NCBI GenBank assembly: GCA_018817385.1
Contig: JAHIUA010000036.1
Coordinates: forward strand, 1 to 64,000
Origin: Pseudomonadota bacterium
Lineage (GTDB): Bacteria > Desulfobacterota > Desulfobulbia > Desulfobulbales > Desulfocapsaceae
Direction of reading: 5' to 3'
DNA: 64,000 nucleotides
Within the stretch, counting starts at the first letter, position 1, and each line of letters begins with the position of its first letter. Both the position numbers and the translations under genes were made by a program. The notes below the pieces were generated by a model that saw only the letters and a list, made by a program, of their open reading frames with translations, ran no database searches and had not been told where the DNA came from. This document shows, in pieces, positions 57,484-64,000 of the stretch.

Positions 57484-58251
57484 CTATGGGTCGGGGGTGC
57501 GTTGTCCTCTTGTCTGCGCTGCTTTGGCTTTATTCAGCGGCAAGGTGAAAGGGGATTGCTTAATTGTTTGGCTGTGGTTCTGAATGGTATTGAGGCTGGC
57601 CTGTAATGGATTCTCTTTGACCTGAGAGGCTGCACAGAGGCGGGTACAGCCAAAAAAATGGGGTGCTATTAAAATGGTTTTCCCAGGATTTTCTCGCTCA
57701 AGAAATCCTTTCAGGGCCCCGTTTTTCATCCAGTCTCGATAGTTATGGTAGTGATTCATACCTGCCAATCGTTCAATGGCAGGTATGATTATTTTGCCAA
57801 GCAACAGAGGACTCAATCCGTAAGGAGTTTGAGAATAATCGGCGATAATGATATGCCCGTCAGCTCTGAGGAGCCTGCAGGCCTCCTGAAAGATAGCTGT
57901 ATGTTGGCGAGCGGTTTTTTCATGGAGGGCAAAACTGATAATGATTGCGTCATAACTCGCATCAGGGAACGGTAAGCGACTGGCGTCTGCTTCCAGGTAA
58001 TGAATGCTTTCCGGTCCTTGTCGCCTGGCCCGGGCCAGCATAGCCGGAGAAATATCGACTCCGGTGAGTCGTACGTTGTCACAGCTGAGCATGCGAAGTT
58101 GTTCACCTGTACCGCAGCAGAGATCAATGATGTTTTGGGCTCTGCAGTGGCGGGTAAAGGTGCAGATATTGGTGCGGATGGCTCTCAGGGCGCGAGAGAA
58201 GAGGAGGTCGTACAGGGCGGCACAGTTTTGGTAGTCGTCTCTCGATTGCAT
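57484..58251 (-). CDS. Class I SAM-dependent methyltransferase
   Basis: 255 aa from ATG 58251; the frame runs on to 58632 but the added 127 residues show no family pattern, so the shorter form is preferred (ATG at 58320 is an alternative). Motif I IIDLCCGTGEQL, motif II GVDISPAML and the post-II FPDASYDAIIISFALHE match the ubiE/COQ5-like methyltransferase group. The C-terminal region (GMNHYHNYRDWMKNGALKGF) may be substrate-binding. Substrate unknown. Confidence 0.8.
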   Translation of the reverse strand: MQSRDDYQNCAALYDLLFSRALRAIRTNICTFTRHCRAQNIIDLCCGTGEQLRMLSCDNVRLTGVDISPAMLARARRQGPESIHYLEADASRLPFPDASYDAIIISFALHEKTARQHTAIFQEACRLLRADGHIIIADYSQTPYGLSPLLLGKIIIPAIERLAGMNHYHNYRDWMKNGALKGFLERENPGKTILIAPHFFGCTRLCAASQVKENPLQASLNTIQNHSQTIKQSPFTLPLNKAKAAQTRGQRTPDP

Positions 58252-58757
58252 GGGACTCTGCCTGCAAAGATTGCCTGTCTGTTGTCGATCTGATTGTAAG
58301 GTGCTCTCCAGCGATGTCATCGACCGAGGACAGTAAGTACATAGAGCACCTTCTAACGGTTCATCTCTGTTCCAACATCTTTTGTAACGCTGCCAAGGCA
58401 GTGTCAAGAGAAGGATGTGCGAACGTGAATGTAGCACATTCTCATTGACCGTTCCACCTTCCTGTGCAGATTGCCTTTGGAAAGGGAAGTTGATACCAAA
58501 TAATGAAAGAGTGGCGAAATGAGGTATCTGACTTATACTGTTCAGATATGTTGGTAACGTATGGCACAGCCCTTCACTGGGAGCCCGTCCGAGAATGCCA
58601 TTTCCTTTTAACCTACTGGAAATATTAAACAAATTAATGATAGTAATGCCAAACAGATGGCTGTGCTGGTTTTTTTGAGGATTTTTCGAATTGTGAAAAA
58701 TACCTATTCCCGGACACGCTTTTTGAGAATTTTGCCATTATTGGATCTGGAGGATTT

Positions 58758-61643
58758 ATGATTTTATATAAAAAAATTACAGGTAGCCTGGTTGTTCTTT
58801 ATCTGCTCTTCAGTTGTTTGTTCTCCCCGGTACTCCTGGGCGCGAAAGAGTGTTTCTCTCCTGTCTGGCCCCATGAGAACAGTGATCTGCAGCCGGATCC
58901 TTCTCTGATCTTTGGCCAGCTGGACAACGGTTTTCGCTATCTCCTCAAAAAAAACCAGGAGCCCAAGGACAGGGTGGCCATATATCTTGATATCCAGGCA
59001 GGCTCATTAAATGAAAGTGATACGGAGCGAGGGTATGCTCATTTCCTTGAGCACATGCTCTTTAATGGTTCCACCCATTTTCCTCCTGGAAAGCTGGTGG
59101 AGTATTTTCAGTCCATTGGCATGAGTTTTGGCGGTGATATCAATGCTCATACCGGTTTTAACGAGACCGTTTATGATATTATTCTGCCTGCGGGAGGCAA
59201 AAAGGATATTGAACAGGGGCTGCTGGTCCTTTCTGACTATGCTCGTGGTGCCCTGTTGCTTGATGAAGAGGTGACCCGGGAACTTGGTGTGATTCTTGCC
59301 GAGAAACGGAGTCGGGATTCGGCAGGGTATCGAAGCCAAGTAAAAGAAATAGAATTTTCCATGAGTGGGACCCTGCTCCCGGAGCGGATGCCCATCGGTA
59401 CCGTGGAAACGCTGGAAAAAACAGATCATGCAGCAATAAAAAAATTTTATGATTCCTGGTACCGTCCTGAAAATATGGTGCTGGTGATGGTTGGTGATTT
59501 TGAAGTCGATCTGGCCCGTACCCTGGTGGAGAAACAATTTTCTCAGCTTGTTGGAGAGGGACCGATTCCAAAGTGTCCTGACTTTGGTCTGCTGGAGCAC
59601 AACCGTGCTGAATTTTATTACCACCATGAGTCAGAGATGGGAGTTACGGAGACGGCCATCGAAACTATATGGAACCAGGAGCTGGAAGATGATTCCTTTG
59701 CCCTTCAGGTCGAAAATTTGAAGGAATATCTTGGGGCCAATATTGTCCAGTATCGTCTTGATGAGTTATCCCAGAAGAGTGAAACTCCTTTCACCTCAGC
59801 TCAGATCTATTCTGGCGTCTTTCTTGACCGTATAGGGTATGGAGAGGTGAGTGCCAAGAGTGCCCCGGAAAAATGGCAACAGAGTCTGACGCTTTTGGAA
59901 AATACTCTCCGTCAAGCCCTGCAGTTTGGCTTCAGGAAAGAGGAATTAGAACGGGTGAAGAAAGAACTGCTGGCCAGTATGGATTCCGATGTCCTTACCG
60001 CAAGCAGTCGTGATTCTAAGGAGCTGGCCTCCAGCTTTATTCAAACAATAAACAGAAACAGGGTGATACGCTCACCGGAACAGGAAAAGGAACAATTCGG
60101 GCCGATCATTACCAGGCTGGGTCTTGATGAGGTGGAAACGGCTTTTCGCCGGGTGTGGGAGCATCCGACTCGTCTGGTAAAGGTGAGCGGCAATGCGCTT
60201 ATTTCGGCAACTGATCCTCTGGCAACAGTACAGGGTGTCTATCAGGCTGCAGTAGAAGAGAAAGTGGCATCTTATCAAGTGACGCATCTCCTCGATTTTC
60301 CTTATTTGCAGCTGCAGGGGGGGGCGCAAGCGCCTGTCAGTCAGGAGCAGTTTGCAGCTATCGATAGTAAACGTTTCCTCTTTGCTAACGGAGTAGTGTT
60401 AAATCTGAAAAAAACCACTTTCCAGGAAAACGAGGTGCGGCTTTCTGCTGATTTTGGCCTTGGCAAGGCAAGCGAACCGTTACCTGGCCTTTCTCTGCTC
60501 ACTGAAAGTGTGGTCAATAACTCAGGGACAGCAACATTGAGCAAGGAAGATTTGGACAGGATCCTTGCCGGCAGCAGTGTGAAAATGAATTTCAGGGTTG
60601 CTCCTGCAGCCTTCAGCTGGCAGGGAAAGGCGCTGAATAAGGACTTGGAACTTCTTTTTCAGGTCTTGCAGAGTCTGCTTGTTGATCCGGGAGTAGATGA
60701 AGAGGCATTTAAGGTAGGGATGGGTCGTTTTACTCAAATGTATGAGGAAATAGCTGTTAATGTGGATGGGGTGATGAAACTCCATGGGGAGTCCTTCCTG
60801 GCTGCCGGGAATGCGTTTTTTGGTCTTCCTTCCCAGGCTGATTTTTCCCGGTTAACGGTGGCTCAAATCCAGGAGTGGTTGTTGCCGGCGGCTCTTAAGG
60901 ACGCCTTGGAGATCTCTCTTGTGGGAGATTTTGACGAAAAAGAAGTCCTTGCTCTTGTCGGAAGATATTTTTCTGTTTTGCCTCCAAGGAGTGAAAAACA
61001 TGCCCAGGAGGTAAAGGTCGACTTTCCCAAGGGACAAGCTTTAGCGCTTACCGTTCCTTCCTCTATCGATAAGGGGATGCTGGTTATTGCCTGGAAGAGT
61101 GATGACTTTTGGGACATAACGCGAACCAGAGGATTGCACATGCTGGCAGAGATTTTTTCCGATAAACTGCGACGAGTGGTGCGGGAACGATTGGGTGCCA
61201 CCTATTCTCCTCAGGTTTTTAATCTTTCCAGCAGGATATATCCGGGGTATGGCGTAATCCAGGCCAGGTTGATTGTTGATCCCGGTCAGATCGAGGTCTT
61301 GGAAAAAGAGGTCCTGGCCATTGCCAAAGAGTTGTGGCAGGGGAAGATAAGTATTGAGGAGCTGGAACGGGCAAAGGGCCCCATGCTGACAGCCTTAAAA
61401 GATATGGTGCGCAGCAACGATTACTGGCTGCAATCTGTGCTGACACTCTCAAAAAGATACCCACAGCAATTGGATTGGCCCTCTACCATCCTTTCCGGCT
61501 TTGGACGGTTTACAGTCGAGGAGTTACAGGCCTTGAGCCGTTCCTACCTGGATCCGAAACAGGCGGCTGTTATTACCGTAATTCCAGAGAAGACAAAGGG
61601 ATCTGTTCTCCTCGTACCGTCAGCCAACAATCCAGAGAGCTAA
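58758..61643 (+). CDS. M16-family zinc metallopeptidase, exported
   Basis: 961 aa with a signal peptide (residues 1-30, ending in LLGAKE). The inverted zinc motif HFLEH at about residue 94 and the third ligand in DEEVTRELGVILAEKRS about 80 residues later define M16 (insulinase/pitrilysin). The second M16 half starts near residue 545 and lacks the zinc site, as expected for the domain that closes the chamber. Length fits PqqL/periplasmic M16B-like peptidases of about 930 aa. GGAGG lies 6 nt before the ATG. Its 3' end overlaps the next gene by 24 bp. Confidence 0.93.
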   Translation: MILYKKITGSLVVLYLLFSCLFSPVLLGAKECFSPVWPHENSDLQPDPSLIFGQLDNGFRYLLKKNQEPKDRVAIYLDIQAGSLNESDTERGYAHFLEHMLFNGSTHFPPGKLVEYFQSIGMSFGGDINAHTGFNETVYDIILPAGGKKDIEQGLLVLSDYARGALLLDEEVTRELGVILAEKRSRDSAGYRSQVKEIEFSMSGTLLPERMPIGTVETLEKTDHAAIKKFYDSWYRPENMVLVMVGDFEVDLARTLVEKQFSQLVGEGPIPKCPDFGLLEHNRAEFYYHHESEMGVTETAIETIWNQELEDDSFALQVENLKEYLGANIVQYRLDELSQKSETPFTSAQIYSGVFLDRIGYGEVSAKSAPEKWQQSLTLLENTLRQALQFGFRKEELERVKKELLASMDSDVLTASSRDSKELASSFIQTINRNRVIRSPEQEKEQFGPIITRLGLDEVETAFRRVWEHPTRLVKVSGNALISATDPLATVQGVYQAAVEEKVASYQVTHLLDFPYLQLQGGAQAPVSQEQFAAIDSKRFLFANGVVLNLKKTTFQENEVRLSADFGLGKASEPLPGLSLLTESVVNNSGTATLSKEDLDRILAGSSVKMNFRVAPAAFSWQGKALNKDLELLFQVLQSLLVDPGVDEEAFKVGMGRFTQMYEEIAVNVDGVMKLHGESFLAAGNAFFGLPSQADFSRLTVAQIQEWLLPAALKDALEISLVGDFDEKEVLALVGRYFSVLPPRSEKHAQEVKVDFPKGQALALTVPSSIDKGMLVIAWKSDDFWDITRTRGLHMLAEIFSDKLRRVVRERLGATYSPQVFNLSSRIYPGYGVIQARLIVDPGQIEVLEKEVLAIAKELWQGKISIEELERAKGPMLTALKDMVRSNDYWLQSVLTLSKRYPQQLDWPSTILSGFGRFTVEELQALSRSYLDPKQAAVITVIPEKTKGSVLLVPSANNPES

Positions 61644-62549
61644 GTTCTGGGCGCGCTTTATGGTTCTGTCTGAGACGCCGCCGAAAAGGCCTTTGGCCAG
61701 ACCCGCCCTCCTGCGGCCCATAACGATGGTGCCGCAGTCCTCTTTCTGGGCCTCGCGGATAATTCCACGGGCCTCTTCCAGATTTGCAGCTTCGGCTAGG
61801 ATGTGAATTTGTCTTGCCGGGATTCCGGCTTCCATGAGGAGGGTACGTGGACCTTCAAAGAGACAGCCTGTCCCGGAAAGATGGGCATCACACCACTCTT
61901 TTCCCCATTTGTGATAGAAATCCTCCGGTCTGCACTCCACCTTTTTGCCAAACAGGGAGCTGCAGTGGAAGAAAGAAATATGGATATCTTCTCTACCGGC
62001 AAGGATATGGGCTAGGTGATCCACTGCCATAAGTGAGTACAGCGATCCATCCAGGGGAACCAGGAATTTTTTTGAATGGACCTCTCCGTCGATGATCCAT
62101 AGGGGGGTGGCATGGCACTTTTGGAAGAGGTTGGCCGAGACCGAACCCATGAGCATTTCGCTGATACCATTTAAACCGCGTCGGCCGACTAGAATGGCAT
62201 CCACCAGGTCTTTTCCCGCCTGTCGCTGGATAGTGGCGGCAATATTATACCCGGAAACTTCGATCGAAGTCCGAATGCGTTCCTTGTCAATACCGTATCT
62301 GATCAGTTTTTCCTGGGCCTTGGCCAGATACCGTTTGCCTGTCTCGCCTTTTTTGTCCAGGCCGGGTGCGTTCGGGATCAGAGAATCCTTGGGGTTTGCC
62401 GAAGAGGGCATGATCGATGCGGTGGTTGTAACCCAGGAGCAGAGATGAAAGTTGATGTCAGGTTGTTTGCTGAAGAGGTCGGCAAGGTAGGAAAGGGATT
62501 GATCCGAATAGACAGAACCGTCAATGGCCACGAGTATTTCTTTCTGCAT
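61620..62549 (-). CDS. Tandem universal stress protein (two Usp domains)
   Basis: 309 aa with two UspA-type domains. The first (residues 1-150) has VAIDGS at the start and the ATP-binding pattern VGRRGLNGISEMLMGSVS; the second (155-309) has VPLDGS and VMGRRRAGLAKGLFGGVSDR. The Gly-x2-Gly-x9-Gly-Ser/Thr motif is present in domain 1 and relaxed in domain 2. It is convergent with the M16 gene and overlaps it by 24 bp, so the two coding ends are antisense to each other. Confidence 0.92.
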   Translation of the reverse strand: MQKEILVAIDGSVYSDQSLSYLADLFSKQPDINFHLCSWVTTTASIMPSSANPKDSLIPNAPGLDKKGETGKRYLAKAQEKLIRYGIDKERIRTSIEVSGYNIAATIQRQAGKDLVDAILVGRRGLNGISEMLMGSVSANLFQKCHATPLWIIDGEVHSKKFLVPLDGSLYSLMAVDHLAHILAGREDIHISFFHCSSLFGKKVECRPEDFYHKWGKEWCDAHLSGTGCLFEGPRTLLMEAGIPARQIHILAEAANLEEARGIIREAQKEDCGTIVMGRRRAGLAKGLFGGVSDRTIKRAQNLALWIVG

Positions 62550-62730
62550 AAGTCACCGTTGGTCAAAAAAAAAGTTAACTCTACTTGATCATAGAAAATG
62601 CGAAGACGAAAAGTCAAAATAAAATTGCTACTGTTGGAATTTATACAGAAAAATCTTGCCCAATTTCCTTTTCCCGGTTTTATTGAAATTTCATAGGCTA
62701 AATTGGAATTATTATTTTTTGGAGTGATGC

Positions 62731-63075
62731 ATGGTCCCACAATTTGCTGACAGACGACAGTGTACCCGGACTCATTTTATGACGATGGCTCTGATCCGTG
62801 TCGAGCTGGAAGATTTAGAAGTACAGGCAGATCTGCAGGATATCAGCATCACCGGTATGTATGTTGGCTTGGAGAAAAGCCTCTCTCCGGGGACTATCTG
62901 TTCTATTCAGATTTTCATTAAGGGCAAACATAGCGACCTGATCCTTGATGATATTGAAGGAGAAGTGGTTCGTGAAGGAGAAGGGGGAATGGCTATTCGT
63001 TTTACCTCAAACATGGAATGGTTCGTGCTCTTTACAATATACAGCCAATATGCCAGGAATCGCCTTCATGCTTAA
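62731..63075 (+). CDS. PilZ domain protein, putative c-di-GMP receptor
   Basis: 114 aa, a single PilZ domain. The RxxxR motif is RQCTR at residues 9-13 and the (D/N)xSxxG motif is DISITG, both needed for c-di-GMP binding. Ribosome site GGAG lies 6 nt before the ATG. Stand-alone PilZ proteins pass the c-di-GMP signal to pili, flagella or polysaccharide systems; a link to the three pilus clusters in this window is only a suggestion. Its TAA stop shares bases with the TAA of the small convergent gene. Confidence 0.88.
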   Translation: MVPQFADRRQCTRTHFMTMALIRVELEDLEVQADLQDISITGMYVGLEKSLSPGTICSIQIFIKGKHSDLILDDIEGEVVREGEGGMAIRFTSNMEWFVLFTIYSQYARNRLHA

Positions 63076-63221
63076 CAGGCTCCAACCTTTTTTTTGGCGG
63101 TCGTTTTTCGCTTTTTTTTCAGTACAGTCTCTTTTTTGGGTGGGTCAAAAAACGTAACCATGTACTGAAGAAGAAGGACGAAAATAAAGACGACAGTATA
63201 TACCAGTATCCAATCCAACAT
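63072..63221 (-). CDS. 49-aa single-pass membrane miniprotein
   Basis: Reading the minus strand from ATG at 63221, with AGGAG 8-9 nt upstream, gives 49 codons and a TAA at 63072-63074. Residues 1-22 form one strongly hydrophobic helix (DWILVYTVVFIFVLLLQYMV), followed by FFDPPKK and a Lys/Arg-rich cytoplasmic tail (KKKRKTTAKKK), then GAC. The stop codon shares a TTAA palindrome with the PilZ stop, so the genes are convergent with overlapping ends. Frame, ribosome site and topology make it credible, but it matches no family I know. Confidence 0.55.
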   Translation of the reverse strand: MLDWILVYTVVFIFVLLLQYMVTFFDPPKKETVLKKKRKTTAKKKVGAC

Positions 63222-63661
63222 CCTGTTTTTCTCCTAGGGCAGCAGCAGCGCTCTCTTACCTTTTTGTGCATATGGTTAATAGCTGTAGCGCAACAGAGGG
63301 GCTTTGTAAAGGGTGAAAAATTATTTTTCCGTTTGGCTTCTTTCAGAAAGATGCACTCACAAGACACTATTCTGTTTTGAAAACAGTCGATCTTGCAGGA
63401 TTGACGGTCATTGCCGATGATGTGAGGGAGGTGGATATGCTGAATTCGTCGTTGCCATCATCACCTCTCTACCATTTGGCAAACATCCACCCTGTTTGGT
63501 ATTGACATGTGAAAGACCTGGTCGTTCCGGCCTGCTCGAATTGAAGCGGCTCAGCCGTTTTTATGCTGTAGCTCCGGGGGAGTCTCAGCTCCCCGTGCGG
63601 AGAAAACAGACATCCGGATTACCGTACACCCTGTCTGCTGCTGAAGCCCTCTTTGGCGAGG
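63222..63661. other. Intergenic region, no gene seen
   Basis: About 440 bp without a supported gene. Small inverted pairs occur (CGGCT-cAGCCG near 63546; GCTCC-GGGGGAG near 63570; CAGACA with TGTCTG at 63606-63636), and R2 and R1 follow directly. The stretch looks like accumulated repeat debris. Confidence 0.45.
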
Positions 63662-63810
63662 TGAGAGAATCGTAGCGAAAATGAGAGAAATCGAGACCAG
63701 ATTTCCATGGCTTTGAGGCGAAGAGCAGGACTCTTTAACGAAAAGCCATGGAAAGCTAGGTAGAGTTGGCATATTTGCACTAGATTTATGTCTCAGTCCG
63801 GCAGGCTTTG
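63662..63810 (+). repeat. R2 dispersed repeat, copy B
   Basis: Partner of the 39244 copy, with which it shares the first ~85 bp (about 14 differences by eye) and the last ~25 bp (TTATGTCTCA core). It contains a perfect 13-bp inverted repeat, TTTCCATGGCTTT (63702-63714) with AAAGCCATGGAAA (63742-63754), around a 27-nt loop. Directly followed by R1 copy 3. No coding capacity seen. Confidence 0.7.
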
Positions 63811-63819
63811 AGGGGCATA

Positions 63820-63930
63820 AGTACGCCTTTTTTTTCCACCTCTTTGGCGCAGGTACTTTCACACCTCAAGGGGGGACTCTACTGAGTGCCGGCTTACCGT
63901 TTATTGCCGGTGTTAGATTGTCTGCGCCAA
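63820..63930 (+). repeat. R1 repeat, copy 3, with perfect closing stem
   Basis: AGTAC (63820), GGTAC (63852), CACCTCAAGGGGGG, CTACTGAGTGCCGGC, TTACCG and GCCGGTGTTAG (to 63916) follow the R1 order. In this copy TTGGCGCAG (63844-63852) pairs perfectly over 9 bp with CTGCGCCAA (63922-63930), closing the whole 3' part into one multi-branched fold. No neighbouring gene on the right is visible before the window ends. Confidence 0.65.
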
Positions 63931-64000
63931 TCTCTGCAGTAAGAAATCGGGCCGTCTGTCTGGGGGGCATTCCTCAGGGTTGTCATGGTTTCACAGACTC

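Noticed and set aside
58252..58632. N-terminal 127-residue extension of the methyltransferase
   Set aside because: The added peptide has no methyltransferase or targeting features and lacks a ribosome site; the frame is merely open.
63820..63930. R1 as an integron attC site
   Set aside because: A GTTAGAT-like end is present, but the matching RYYYAAC box at the other end is not, and no cassette array is seen.

Overview
The window looks like a chromosomal segment of a sulfate-reducing or sulfur-disproportionating member of Desulfobacterota, most likely Desulfobulbales-like. This placement is inferred from gene content: a dissimilatory-type ATP sulfurylase (sat), a small tetrahaem cytochrome c3, a CcsA/ResB cytochrome maturation pair, sigma-54-like promoters and deltaproteobacterial type IV pilus accessory clusters. 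No rRNA, tRNA, CRISPR array, intact transposase or prophage was recognised.

Bases 1-27951 hold three paralogous minor-pseudopilin/PilY1 clusters. Each encodes FimT/GspH, PilW, PilV and PilX prepilins followed by a giant PilY1-type tip adhesin of about 1760-2116 aa. Clusters 1 and 2 run leftward and cluster 3 runs rightward, divergent from cluster 2. The conserved PilY1 C-terminal propeller is shared, but the N-terminal halves carry different insertions: two golvesin-like domains plus about ten Asp-rich loops (PilY1-1), phage-virion-type beta repeats and no MIDAS motif (PilY1-2), and three CBM5/12-like modules (PilY1-3). Upstream of each cluster I find a GG-N10-GC sigma-54-type promoter and, 90-160 bp further upstream, a pair of TGT-N10/11-A(C/T)A dyads spaced exactly 30, 40 and 30 bp apart. 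This suggests one enhancer-binding regulator (PilR-like) for all three clusters.

Bases 28146-31185 are copper handling (copZ and divergent copA, with a Fur-box-like site at copZ). Bases 31460-38075 hold sat, aroB, an FmdB-like zinc ribbon protein, a small unknown gene, an SPFH/zinc-ribbon protein with a second zinc-ribbon partner, and a deaminase. Bases 38209-42911 hold a radical SAM protein, an SH3-domain membrane protein, tatB-tatC and a NapH-like ferredoxin.

Bases 43246-52221 are a co-directional housekeeping run: purA, rpoZ, dnaJ, moaC, dksA, galT, a lone receiver domain, a FolE2-like protein lacking the canonical catalytic motifs, glyS (without glyQ beside it) and yceH. Bases 52496-55382 are cytochrome c3, ccsA and resB. 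Bases 55824-63221 hold rpmB, a small unknown gene, an SDR lacking its catalytic lysine, a methyltransferase, an M16 peptidase, a tandem universal stress protein, a PilZ protein and a 49-aa membrane miniprotein whose stop codon overlaps that of PilZ.

Two dispersed repeat families were found. R1 is an approximately 110-bp hairpin-rich element with three copies, at 8253, 21807 and 63820; two of them sit in pilus clusters. R2 is an approximately 150-bp element with two long copies, at 39244 and 63662, and a short related copy at 28504.
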